This document shows, one piece after another, positions 47,538 to 59,445 of a stretch of DNA of 64,000 nt. The translations under genes and the position numbers were made by a program. The notes beneath the pieces were generated by a model, which did not search any database, was not told the origin of the DNA, and was given only the letters and a program-made list of their open reading frames with translations. Each line of letters opens with the position of its first letter. Position 1 is the stretch's first letter. The DNA lies in assembly GCF_009389715.1 (NCBI RefSeq), contig NW_024067746.1, forward strand, positions 46,001 through 110,000, given 5' to 3'. The DNA comes from Phoenix dactylifera. Lineage: Eukaryota; Streptophyta; Magnoliopsida; Arecales; Arecaceae.

Positions 47538-47830
47538 ATATGAAGCAGGGTTTTATTTATAGTTTCTTGGACTGTCCCGATCAGGTCAGGAATCGAGGGA
47601 AGATTTTTGATTCCTACTTGGTTTCGGACAATCGAAGAGCAACGCCTACGTTAACGGTCTTTTCCAGTTCGATTCCTACTTGCTTTCGGAATCCAAGTGC
47701 CACGCCTGCGCTAACAGCTTTGATCCTTTGCTATTAAAGGAACAAAAGCTACCATGAACTAGCTAAATAAGAGCTGCATTTTCCCTTTTTTGAACATGAG
47801 AGATCTTTAGCACCAAGAAGAGCTTATGGA
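47538..47830 (-). other. Original upstream promoter region of the RING-H2 locus
   Basis: By reconstruction this sequence lay directly upstream of the RING-H2 gene before the copia insertion. It contains two diverged copies of a ~55-bp unit (about 47609-47665 and 47666-47715) sharing 'gattcctacttg', 'tttcgga' and 'cacgcct' or 'aacgcct'. Confidence 0.5.
47554..47561 (-). promoter_or_regulatory. Displaced TATA box of the RING-H2 gene
   Basis: On the minus strand the bases read TATAAATA. If the 37.6-kb block and one tgaag are removed, this box lies 81 bases before the ATG at 9850 and the expected transcription start (about 30 bases downstream) falls almost exactly at the insertion site. This makes it the likely original core promoter of the RING-H2 locus. 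No other TATA-like motif was checked by experiment or comparison. Confidence 0.6.
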
Positions 47831-48480
47831 ATTTAGAGGAATATCATCAAGGTTTTAGACCCCTTCTGGTTGCATATTGCTTTTAATCTTGGTGATGGTA
47901 GTTCTATAAAATTTTGGAAGGATATCTGGATCAAACAGATTGTTTTGTCAATTCTGTTCCCCAACCTATCTGCCAACACTACTAAGTTATCATAGTCTTT
48001 GGAATTCTTAATCAATTGCTAGCCGATTCTCATCTTCTCTCCGAACTTTGACATAGGGCTTTTAGAACTCAAGGATTTAGCAAATCTTCTGGCATCTATA
48101 AGACTGTATTGAGTGATAAAACTTACTGGAGGTGAAAAAATTTAGGTGTCTACTCAGATAAGTTCAATATTTCTTATGGTTAGCTCTCAAAAACAAGAGA
48201 AGGCTGAATTGGAATTTTTCCCATTATCAGTTCTGTAACTCTCCTAGAAACGGTTGACCAACATCTTGCATTGCCCCTTTACACTTTTATCTGGGGGGCA
48301 AAATCACAGGGATCACATCCAGCTCCCTGAAAAACTTCTGGCTAGATGGCAATAGCAACAAAATCTTGCTTCATCTGCGATCAGCCATGGTAGAACAACT
48401 ATTCTCAAAGACACTTTTCTCTAACTTCATCTGCTTGATCCTATAACTTTAATTCATGAGGCTTTTTTTTTTATTGTGCT
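47830..48480 (+). pseudogene. LINE (L1-type) reverse transcriptase C-terminal relic
   Basis: Broken frames spell the zinc-binding region after a plant LINE RT: 'GDGSSIKFWKDIW' at about 47890, then 'FLWLALKNKRRLNW' near 48170-48210. Many stops and shifts occur. The order of these motifs matches the zf-RVT region of L1-type LINEs. No 5' part, poly(A) tail or target duplication was recognised. Confidence 0.6.
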
Positions 48481-49229
48481 TGGACAAACATCTTACTATT
48501 GCCTTTTAGTCTCTTCGCTCTCTAAAATAAGAGAGAATTTGCACTTGGCCAAAAACATAATCCAACGTTTGGCAAGGTAGGATTTTGTATCGATATTTTT
48601 TTTTCTTTTTCTGAATCTAGGAGGGAGCCTTGCAGGCCTTAGAACCCAAGATTTTTCCTAGTGGGAACTCTGACCCATATTTAGGAGAAATCTTGAAGAG
48701 TAAACACTGAAGACTCAAACCTCAAGTGATATCAGCATTGAGCTCACTCAGGTTATTATATTCGCACCTGAAGGAACACCATGCCCACAGCTTTTGTTAT
48801 TAAATTTAAAGAGAACCAAGAGAAAGTGATAGGTCTTCAGAATAGAGTCTCAACCAAGACATTAGCCAAACATGGTCATCTGGGATATTGGAAGCTTGAC
48901 ATGGCTCAAATCAAATGAAGGCCACTCAAAAGTGGTGATTTTGGCATATTAAGGCTGTGTTTGAAAGCAAAACCAGGAACAAAATTTTTTCACTCATTTA
49001 TTCTACCTTTATTCAGCTAAACAGTCATTTAAACAAATAAAATAAATCACTTTTTCATAAGGACAAAATTGGTTCTTAAAAAAAAAATTGGCACATCATA
49101 AATCTCCTATCTTATACCCCAAAATTCAGAAAAAACTTATTCCCCGAGAAGGATTCGACGACGGTGATCGAGTGAATCCGAAGACGAAGGTGCTCAGCCG
49201 AAGACCGGCCGCTGCTTCACGATATTTGC
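48481..49229. other. Intergenic DNA
   Basis: AT-rich sequence with no recognised gene or repeat. Confidence 0.5.
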
Positions 49230-49470
49230 AGAACACTGGAAAAGGCTAACTCCTACCGGACCATGCATATATATCGAAAGACGAACGGTGCTGCAATTTG
49301 GATTGTTTTTTTTGCGGCTCATCACTCGAGAAGCCTTTTTCTGGCTAGACCACGGAGTTGTGCCTATGCCTTTGCACAGCATTTTGTTTTCTGATTTTGT
49401 TGGCTGTTTTTACACTCGTCAGGTGTGAGCCGCCGATGTACCAACAAAAAAAAGAAAAAGAAAAAGACAA
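49230..49470 (+). repeat. SINE-like dispersed repeat, copy 1
   Basis: Shares 'gcggctcatca', 'ttttgttggctg' and an end of type 'gccgccgatgtacca' followed by an A-rich tail (49441-49468) with 59090-59445. The A-rich 3' tail suggests a retroposed SINE-like element. The 5' boundary and an internal RNA polymerase III promoter were not established. Confidence 0.5.
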
Positions 49471-49800
49471 TAGTTAAACCCACTTAATACTTCAGATTTT
49501 TTTGGCACATAGCTACTTCCGATTTCTTATTCTGCTTCAAAACAGAGCCTAAGAATACTGTAGCAAAAGTTAGAGCCACGACTATAGTAGTAATCATTTA
49601 AATACAACGTGAGGCCACATTCTAAACATCTTGTACTTGTAAGTGCCATACGGTTTTCAAGATGTGCATGCCTAGAACATCCATACACAGAAGTGTCTAC
49701 AAAAGATGATCAAAATGGCTAGTGTAAACCAGTCTCTTCTTTAAATCGGCGAAGCTGTGGCCCCTAAATAAGTTTAACTTGAACAAAATCGGCCTCCTTC

Positions 49801-52800
49801 CTATGGCCCGGCAGGAGCACCAGCCATACTGCCATTGTATGTACCAAATTCATAATCTTCATCTTCATCTTTCATATTTCTCCCAAATACAAATGGCTTT
49901 GTGCCCATGGTAGTGAAAGGCATCAGCCCAAAAGCTCGTGCTGTTTTGATCTCCCTTGCAACCTTTCTCTGAGCTTTCGCACTTATACGAGTCTGCACAT
50001 AAAGAATAGTGATGAAAATAATGATATGCAATTGCACCTAAACATCGTGGTCAAATTGTGAGAGTGAAATTCACCTGACTTCTCTTGATGATAATTCCTG
50101 CTTCAGTAATAAAGTTCGACAGGAATCTCACATTCTGCAGGGATGGAATGACCCAAGTTAATACAACATAGCTTTTCTTACCACACCCCCTGAAAAAAGA
50201 GGCAGGGCATGCTTTCATTAAGGAAAAAAGGTAACTAAATGGCAGTAACAATTGTATTTTATTTAACGAGAAATAGAGGCAATTCTCCAGTCAAGTTGAT
50301 GGTGAGGCATAAGGCACGCACTGCTCAACAACAAGAAGTCATAAGCAAACTAATTCTTATAATATTTCCATCAAGCTAGCACAATGACCTGATGTCATCT
50401 ACAAGTGAGAAGCACATTTATGAGAAACACAAGAATTATATTCGTGCCACCTGAGCAGACATCTACCTTAATGTCATGAAAATAGAATGGCATTAATTAC
50501 GGATTGACTGGCTGGATGCACAAATAATTTTGGATGGGAAATATAGAAGCGATTGGAGGGAATGAGGTAGGTGGATGGGTTCAATGTCTATGTATAAGCA
50601 CCATCTTGGGTGATGGACACAATCTAGCATGCAACGAATCCAAGTGGCTATTATTGAAAGGCATTGGTTAAATAGAAGCATGTTGGCGAATATGAGAGGA
50701 AGAGAAATATATGCACATAACTAACATCAGCATAGTTACTGATGGACTACAAATGAGCAATGCAAGAGAGTTAGACGAGCAGACAAACTATCAAACTGTC
50801 AAATCAAAAATTTATATCAAAAGGAAAAAAAAAACACAGGGATCTTACCTGGTGCTCTAAGAATCAAACGTAGTATTCAAGCAAAAACTTACATAGTTTA
50901 GCTTTGGTGACGAAATGCACTGTGCTCATCCAAAATGTAAATCAACTCAAAACATATACTTTTGATTATTTTGTTCATTAAGCAACGCAGCTACCCGAAT
51001 TTTCAGGAAAACTCTCTCAAGAGGGCAAGTAATACCACAATCTTTTTATCAAAATCTACAAATACATAAAGATACATACTTGCACTATTCACATAGTTTA
51101 ACGCTTTTAAGAAAATATAACTGTACTGTTGACAGGAAGAAATGAGAGATGTACATTTAAGGCTACAATGAAGCAGCTAATGAAAATCTAATAATATCCT
51201 CCAACAAATTAAATATATCAAATTAAACGGAAATACTATTCAGAACTTGTGACATAAATGGTAAGAACTCACCCTGAAATCAGCTTTCCTTAGAACCTCC
51301 TGCGTAGTCGTTTGAAACTCAGCTCTTTTAAAACTTTTCGGGACCCCAGGTTTTGTCAGATCAAGATCCTAAGTACAGCCACAGGGTTAAGTGAGAAAAG
51401 GGAAACAATACACTGAGAGACATTTTCGAGATGTTGCATCATCCAATTAATATGTTGAAGAAATTACACATGAACCAAATCCTATAATAAAAGAGTGTCC
51501 AAGAGAAAGGTTGCTAAGCGTGCATGTTAAAGTAAAGTCTCAAAAAAGGGGGGGGTCAGCAGTAAAAAAATGAAACTTAGTAACCGATAAAGAGCAACAG
51601 AAAGAGTACAGTATCATTGGATCATGGATATAAATGAAAATCATTTCAACAAATTTCTAAATTCACTTTGACTCTTTGATTACATTTGAAATGCGTTTTT
51701 ACCTAAATCCGATGGACATAATAATTAAATTTCCTAATTATTTAAACTAAGAAGTTACTTCAATACTACTTGGAATTCTAAGAACTTTGTCCATTAGTGT
51801 TTTTCATCTATAAATGCAACCCCCCCCCCCCCCAAAAAAAAAAAAGGAAATTTGTCTACTAAATGACAAGTTTAGGTCTCTTTTGTGGATTTGTCTTGCC
51901 ATATAGAAATCAAGGGAAATGTTTCTTCCACTGAACCTACTTTGTCGTTTTTTCTATGAATTTTATATCCTAGGTGTTGCACACACTTTGGGAACTTCTT
52001 GTCCGGTTTACCAATACTTAAAAAACTACCAACTAAACCAAAACAACAAGCCATAGTTCAGTTAGCATCGTCAACCAAGGCATGGTCCATTGAAGTTTGA
52101 GAATCGACACTCCCTTAATCTCACATCAACTCTATGCATTGGTGTAAATTCCTAGCAAACAGCAACTTGGGCAGACTTGAAACCAAGATCTTTTTCTTTA
52201 AAAGGGAAAGAATGCATTAATTGAAAATGACAAATCTATTATGAATTATGAAAAGGAAAAAGAACTCTCCTAATCATCAAATAAAAATATCCAAAAAGAT
52301 TATCATTCTTTGTCATAACACCCCCAAAAAATGTTATGACTAATTACAAGATTAAAAAATAGATATGTTTTAGCTATTAAACTAACACTTTTAGTCAACC
52401 CATAAGGAATGCATTAATTGAAAATGATAAACCTATTATGAAAAGAAATCCTGATCATCAAATAAAAAAATCTTTGAGATAACACCCCCCAAAACATTAT
52501 GACAACTGATAAGATTTAACAAAATAGATATGTTTTAACTATTAAAACAAACACTTAGAGACAACCCATAAGAAATTTGAACAATGATTGTGATAGTGGC
52601 CTCAAGAGAAACAAAAACACCACAAGTATAGGAAATTTATAAAGCTTGATAAACCAAATACTCCTAAATAAACACCAAGAATTTATGAAACCAATTAATC
52701 AGAAAGTAAAGGTCATTATAAAATCGATACACAAAACAAGGATTTAGATGCTGGTCCATGCCAGCCAAAAAACTACATGTTGGGCAAGTGTTGGCCCTAG

Positions 52801-55800
52801 ACATAGGGTTGATACCTGGTTCTGAGCAAACCGCTGGGTATCACTCATAGCCAACCTGTATCAAACCTTGTTAGTTCAATACAAGTAGGCACAACTAGAA
52901 ACCTTCCTGTATTGAGGCAAAAAAATTCAAAGAAGCTTTTCTTTTTTTCTTTTTCACCACTTTATTGCATTGGAGAGGAAGTGGGAGGTTGCTTGTTGAA
53001 TCTAGACAACCTGACATGGCAAGTAGTCAACCAAAAACAAACCTTATCTATATGAACATCATTTAAGTAAATTTTCTCTCATTATATAAGATTTAAGTAA
53101 ATAATGATCCACTCCCCATTTGAGTCAAACAAATATAGTCCCTATCCAAATTACATTAACATAAGAAAGGAAACTTTACAACTCAAGAATGTTTGGGATG
53201 ATTTTGGTATCCAAATTCATAAAATTCAACAACTATAATGATTTGTTTGATAAATAGATGGTTTGGATTTCACGTTTTCACCTTCTCATGAATAAAACTC
53301 ATCATCTGACAGTATTCAGCACCTTTCTAAACAATGAATGGTTTAGATTCATTCATTTTACTCACTACAATAAATGAAACTCATCATCCAATGGTTGGAA
53401 AGAACCTATAAATGGATGAACAGGCCAGATTAGGCGATATCACTAATATCCAACAAAAGGAAATTAGGATCTGATAACCCTAAAGGCGTTGTGGTTTAAT
53501 CAATGGATCAGATTAAGTCGTTTGGTTCATTTAACTAAGCCATGATCTAATGTCTCTAAAGGCCTTATGGATCAATTTGGACCATATTAAGCCATTTGGT
53601 TCGTCTAACTAAAGCTACTTAAGATCCAATGGCTTTAAAAGCTTTGCAGATCAATCAAAGTTGTTTCATCTAACTAAAGCTAGTTAAGATCCCATGGCTT
53701 TAAAAGCCTTGTGGATCAATAGATGGACCAGATTTAGGTCATTTGGTTCATCTAACCAAAGCTTTTTAAGAACCAGTGGCTTTATAATCCTTGTGGATCA
53801 ATAGATGGAGCAGATTAAGTTATTTGGTTCATCTAACTAAAGCTACTTATGATCCAATGGTTTTAAAAGCCTTGCGGATCAACAGATGGACCATATTAAG
53901 TTGTTTGGTTCATTTAACTAGAGCTACTTATTATCCAATGCCTCTAAAAGCCTTATGGATCGACCAATGGACCAGATTAGGTTGTTTGGTTGATCTAACT
54001 AAACCCACTCAATGGCTAAAAAAACCTATAGGTCAACAGATGGACCAGATTTAATTGTTTGGTCTATTTAATGGATAAATCTTATCATCCTATGATTACA
54101 AAAGCTTCACTTGTAAATCCAATGTATGCCATTCCTTTCTACCATGTTATAAAACAAAGTCACTATCATGCAGCCACAAAAGCCAAACTTATGATCTAAA
54201 ATCTGGCCCCAACATAAACACCCCAAAAGGCTTTTTGAGCTCAATTGTGATTAGAAAAACTACCACCTTAAAAATGGGAGTAACTACCCATCCAAATTTA
54301 TAAGAAACTAAAGAAAACAATTGTTGGTTAAGGGATAGGAAGGGACCTTATTATTATCAAGCATTTAAAAGAGGAGCCATCGAAGAGGTTGATGTTGCCA
54401 AGTAGTTAATTGAAAATTGCCTACAAATACTCTTCATTGAATACAAGAGGCTCCTTCTCTCTTCTTGGCATTCTATTCTCTCTCCTAAGAAAGTTGAGAT
54501 GGCACCCACCATGTGTCCCATCTCTCCTACTTTTCTCTTTCCCTTCACTCATAAGAACAAGATATCTCTATCTCGTACTTAGAAGTAGATCAGAACTAGG
54601 GGCTTGAACCCTTTATTCTATAAAGGAGTCTTGCACCCTATTCAAAGAGATCATTGACTTCTTCATTTGAAGTAGTCTATTGGTTGTACTTCAAGCGGAA
54701 GTTAATAGACTTCATAAAAGTAAGATTTCAGTCTCATAATTGAAAAAAAGGACTTTGGTCCTATTTGCAAGGAGTCATGGACTCCATTTATAGAGGTTAA
54801 ATGCCTCTAAATATGAAGTAAGCCTTGGGCTATACTTTAACTAGAAGTTCATGGACTTCATTAAAATGAAATCTTTGTCTCATAATCAAAATAGGGCCTC
54901 GATCCTATTCTATAGAGTCCTTGACTCCACTAAAAGAGGCTAACTACCTCTTATCATAAAGAATATTTCTTGCTTCACTCCAACTAGAAGCCCTTGGATT
55001 TCCTTCCATCTAATAGGCTTCTTCTTTCCGTTGAAAGAGATTACACACTTAGTAATATGAAGTAGGGCTTCAACCATTCTTCCATGTTTCACAGAGATAC
55101 ATTGAATTCTGGATAGAATCAAGAAAGCCTATCTAAAGAATGGGCATAAACAGAAAACCTAAAGTTTGATAAATGATCAATCATATGTATTTGATAGATA
55201 AACATGATTCCTCTCATATGTTCAAAAATTAGATTTATTAAACAGTTAAAATTTATCGAACAAACATAATGATGTAACCATGGTCTTTAGATATGATGCT
55301 TGAAATTGATAACAAGTCTAACCTTAGATCCATCTAATGTCCCTAAGAATATATTTGTCCATTATATGATGAATATCAAAATAAACCTTATAAAAAAAGA
55401 GTGACTATTGATCTAAAGGCTCAAAATGAAAGGACCACTAGGCTATCAAATTGCACAAATACAAAATGATATTACCAGCATATCATTAAACCGGGTAAAT
55501 CAAATGATATGACTACCATGTCGTTAAACCAGAGAAAACCAAATATTATGACCACCATGTCATTAAACTAGACAAATTCAAAATAAAATGACTTCACATT
55601 GTACTGTAGAAAAATTCACAATAATACAATCATAATGTCATTGAACTAAATGAAGATGATATGATCTGACTTCCATGTCACCAAACCCAATAAATTCAAA
55701 ATGACACAATGACCTCCATGTCATTAAACTGAGCATATCGTAATTAATGCGACCTCCATATCATTAAGCTGGGTATATTAAAGAAGTGTGATAGCCTCCA

Positions 55801-58800
55801 TGTCATTAAACTGGATATATTTAAATTTGATGTATATTACAAACATCTGTTGAAATTTAAATTCAGATGTAAACAGTCTTTCATATACTCATTCATTTAT
55901 GTATACTGGGTTATACCTTTGAATAGGCTATGTAAAATATAATGAAATTATAATTTCTTTTATAGTGACCTTCTTTATTTCCAACACTCATAAAAGATCA
56001 CTTAATCACAGGTATCCTAATTTTAAGGGGTAATTAATAATAGTCTTCTCAGTCTATTGGAAGTCTTGAACCTACATAATAACAAATCCTATCACATAAG
56101 GTGAATTGGAAAGGATCAAACCTATTTTTGTGCATCATATGTCTATTCTAAGGTTACAAACCAAAGAATAGATTTGTGATACCACAAAGAAAAAAATATA
56201 AATTTTGGGGGGTTGGGTCAAAACAACTTTTATATGGTAAGGAATTTCTCAATCTAAAACGCTTATAAAGTTTAGAATATCAGATTATTGTCAAGACCTA
56301 GAGGACTAGTAAGAAAAGTCTTATATCTTCGAGTAATGCCAATGCATTGCTGCCATTGCCTTGTCATGATGCCATTTTATCTCTAAATGAGGCATTGCTC
56401 TTATTTTGTATACACATATGCCTTGATTCTTGATTGTGTGTCTGTACATACAATGGAGTATCTTCTTTTCATCTCGCTAACTTGTCATGCACACTAAATA
56501 ATTAGTTTCTCATATCAGGTTAAAGTGTTTACTGAAACTGGTATCCCGCAGGATGTCCCACCGGGATTTGAAACCATTGTCATAAGACACAACATGCAAT
56601 ATGCGCATGGCATGCAATATTCGCATGGCATGCAATATGCTTTGTTCTTCTTTTGGTTGAGGACATGCAATATGCTATTGACAAAGATGCTACCTTGCCT
56701 CTTCCTACTAAAGGGTCATATGAAACAACTTCTACTCATTATGTTGAGAAGCCATGACAAGCAAAACGTTAAAGCATAAAGAATGATTTACAATAAAAAA
56801 AAGCGACATGCAAATCCTAGCCAAAGAAGTGGACAACACAATAATTTGCCAAACGAACAAAGCATATTAAGGATGGATTAGAAAATTATGTTTGATCCAC
56901 CTAAAAGTTGAGAATCCTCTGCCATGCAGAAGTTGACATAGGAGAGTCAATAAAAAGTTCAAAAGGAAAACTACAAGAAAGTTAGTAAAAAATTATTGTT
57001 GAAAAGACAATTATTAGCAGGTCCATCAAGATTTAAAGGCTGATTTAAAATTCCATAGATCCCATTATGAACCTCTGGGATGACAAAGTTTGATAGAATC
57101 ATCGGTAACTTATTAAGAATAATAGAGAACCCATCATCTTCTCAAAGATATTATGCAAGATCTTTAATGCATTTTTCTTTATCATATATTAGCTAGATAT
57201 ATGTTGCTATAGATGATTTATCAGATTTTAAAAGAAAATATTCCACAACATTCATACTTTGCATCCAATGGGGCATACACAATAAAGGGACATACTCTAA
57301 GCACCTAGATGGATATATATTAACTGAAAAAACAGAGAACATTTAATATAACAGAGCAAAATGACCAGGGTCTACCAACATTTTCACAGATTATGGGCCA
57401 CAGACAGGTGATTGCCCCATGCTTGGGTGCTAGAAAGGCACATATTCACGAGCCCAAGGATCAAGGCAGCCCAAACATAAAAAAAATGTAAATATTACGG
57501 GAAATCCAAAATGATAGTTATGATCTAAATGAATGAAACATCTCAACTAAGACATAGTGAGTCAATGAAAACTACCAATTTTCTACCATCTAATACTAAT
57601 TCGTCAACCAAAATCGTCCTTCATGCTCAAGCATGATATGAACATTAAGGCAGCAGCCTCAGCAGCCACCTGAACTGTGGGCTATGTTTCAAACCATCAG
57701 CTTCTACTATTCTTATATATTTGTTAATGCTCCATAGATGGATGAGGTTGAAGTAAATACACAACAAAGGTATCGTTTACCCAAAGATATATCAAAAAAA
57801 AGTCTTCAAATCAGGTAGGCATATCCACGAATACCAGAAAATCTTGCAGAAAACATTAGAGCTTCTTAGGAACAAAAAAATTGACAAAAGCATGTGATAA
57901 ATAACTTTCTAGCAAAACAATATGAAATCCTGAGGTGCTCTATAACCCACCATATGCATATCTAGATTCTAAAAGAATAACTAGCTAAAAACTGCTGAAA
58001 TCAAATGTACACATACAAATTCCAAGTCATATGACTAGCAATCATCAAATGGCCTTTCTCTAGCAAACATAACAAATAAATAGCCATAAGGTGTATATCT
58101 TTCAAAAGATGAAAATTAATAAGTCCAAATTTGTCCCCCAAAAAAATAGCAGCTAAAAATGCTAGCTCAACATTCCAAATAGTTAGCATAGTGCCTCTTA
58201 CCCTAGGGGTATAATTCATCCCAGGTAAAAATTTCACATCTGGTCTGAACGAATAATCTTCATTATGGATCTCATCGCTATAGACAAACGTACGAGCAGC
58301 TTTCTTCAGCTTCTCATCCATACCATCCGACAGTGTATCGAAACTCCCGCCTAAACCATCCAAAAATTGTGAATGACCACCGTCATGCATCTTGGAACCA
58401 ACATTGGATCTCCCATGAGCCTTTTCTAGTTTATCAAGCTTCCGATAGAAGGAATCGGTATTTGGACTATTTTCTATATCACCAAATAAACGCCTTTCAA
58501 ACTCATCAGCACTCTCCGTCGTCGACGGCCGGTCGCTGAAGCCGCCGCCCGACCCGGGGTTCGGCGGCGAGTACGCCGAGTCGCCGGCCATGCACCGGAT
58601 CGAGTTAACCCGGAAAGCATCCGGCGCTGCGAGGCCGACGGCCGGGTGGGAGAGGGTGGAGGGCGAGGGGCGGAGCCCGCCGAGGCCTACGAAGTGGGAG
58701 GGGCGGAAGCCGGCAGGGTGGGAGGAGGAGAGGAAGAAGCGGTTGGAGAGAAAGAGGGTGAGGTGGGAGCGGGAGGAGGAGGACAAGGAGGTGGAGGAGG

Positions 58801-58831
58801 CGAGGGATCGGGCCACGGCCGCGATCGCCAT
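49801..58831 (-). CDS. Organellar ribosomal protein bS18 (probably mitochondrial), 4 exons
   Basis: Exons on the minus strand: 58831-58202, 51368-51273, 50134-50075 and 49992-49801, joining in frame to 325 residues with GT-AG introns. The N-terminus (MAIAAVARSLASSTSLSSSS and on) is Ser/Arg-rich without acids, as in a mitochondrial or plastid presequence. Residues about 95-210 carry 'ADEFERRLFGDIE', 'SFYRKLDKLEKAH' and 'FDTLSDGMDEKLKKAA', an extension found in plant mitochondrial S18 proteins. Exon 2 to 4 hold the bS18 core: 'EVLRKADFR', 'NVRFLSNFITEAGIIIKRSQ' and 'AKAQRKVAREIKTARAFGLM', then a conserved tail 'PFTTMGTKPFVFGR'. bS18 binds the small-subunit platform next to bS6. No lesions are seen, so the gene looks functional. 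Intron 1 is 6833 bp and rich in tandem repeats. Mitochondrial rather than plastid targeting is inferred from the family. Confidence 0.9.
52211..52575. repeat. Tandem duplication in intron 1 of the bS18 gene
   Basis: Two diverged copies of a ~185-bp unit. Each has 'aatgcattaattgaaaatga', then 'atcatcaaataaaaa', a run of C in 'aacaccccc', and 'aatagatatgtttta'. No coding content. Confidence 0.75.
53360..54070. repeat. Tandem array of an ~80-bp unit in intron 1 of the bS18 gene
   Basis: About eight diverged copies of a unit with 'ttggttcatctaactaaagc', 'gatccaatggctttaaaa' and 'ggatcaatagatggaccaga'. Divergence between copies shows it is old. Confidence 0.85.
54610..55010. repeat. Tandem array of a ~140-bp unit in intron 1 of the bS18 gene
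   Basis: Three diverged copies. Each has a variant of 'gagtccttgactcca', an 'agaggctaaatgcctct'-like hairpin stretch, 'actagaagttcatggactt' and 'gtctcataat'. Confidence 0.75.
55450..55830. repeat. Tandem array of a ~33-bp unit in intron 1 of the bS18 gene
   Basis: About ten or eleven diverged copies of 'tgacctccatgtcattaaac' with short spacers containing 'aaattcaaaatga' or similar. Confidence 0.8.
56586..56642. repeat. Short 18-bp tandem repeat
   Basis: Three near-identical copies of 'catgcaatatgcgcatgg'. Just upstream (56525-56585) a short coding-like stretch is open but unrecognised. Confidence 0.8.
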
Positions 58832-58897
58832 CGGAGCGGCAAGGAGAGAGCCAAAACCGAGACCAATGGGAGGGTTTCAATATGGGCGAGTCCATTG

Positions 58898-58919
58898 TAC
58901 CGAAAAAAAAAAAAAAAGA
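58898..58919 (+). mobile_element. Tiny retroposed poly(A) insert with 12-bp target duplication
   Basis: Twelve bases, gcgagtccattg, occur at 58886-58897 and again at 58920-58931. Between them lies only taccg followed by 15 A and ga. This is the footprint of target-primed reverse transcription with extreme 5' truncation. The taccg-plus-A end resembles the 3' end of the SINE-like repeats nearby. It sits in the 5' UTR or promoter of the bS18 gene. Confidence 0.7.
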
Positions 58920-59089
58920 GCGAGTCCATTGGGTCTAGTGATCTAGTCTCAAGCTTACCGATGTTGAGCATCCAATCTAATCTTTGATCGATAGCAGAAG
59001 GGGGGAACCAGAAACGGCAGAGTTCCCAATTTTAGCAATTGATATCTCAATATTAGGGGTACACACGTTTACAAAAAAAAAGCAAACTG

Positions 59090-59445
59090 TACAGCTAACT
59101 GTGTTACTTCCTATGCGGCTCATCATTCTAAAGATTTTGTTTGGAAAAAGCATGACATAGTGCCGGAATCAAGGTTCGCCGTACCGGTACCGAACCCCGT
59201 ACCGGTGCCGCACTAGTATAGGCGTACCGAGTGTCGGTACGGTACGGTACGCTCGGTACCGACCGTACCGATATTGGTGTACCGATACCGGTATCCATCG
59301 GTACGAGTACGGTACGCTCGGTACCGACCGGTACCGACCGGTACAGCGAACCTTGGCCGGAATCTTTATCTGCTTTGTTGTTTTCGAATTTTGTTGGCTG
59401 CATCCACACCGGTAGGATATGCGCCGCCATTGTACCAAAAAAATA
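59090..59445 (+). repeat. SINE-like dispersed repeat, copy 2, split by a MITE
   Basis: Matches 49230-49470 ('gcggctcatca', 'attttgttggctg', 'gccgccattgtacc' then A). The match is interrupted by the 186-bp insertion at 59170-59355. Confidence 0.5.
59170..59355. mobile_element. hAT-type MITE, 186 bp
   Basis: Perfect 10-bp terminal inverted repeats, CAAGGTTCGC and GCGAACCTTG, flanked by an 8-bp target duplication gccggaat (59162-59169 and 59356-59363). The 8-bp duplication and CA...TG ends fit the hAT superfamily; counting the ends one base differently gives a 9-bp duplication as in Mutator elements. The interior is made of many ggtacc and ggtaccg motifs and can fold on itself. No coding capacity. 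Confidence 0.88.

Noticed and set aside
53791..54054. 87-residue frame in the bS18 intron
   Set aside because: It is the translation of the ~80-bp tandem repeat.
56525..56779. 84-residue frame in the bS18 intron
   Set aside because: Opposite strand to the gene, partly repeat-derived, no recognised domain.
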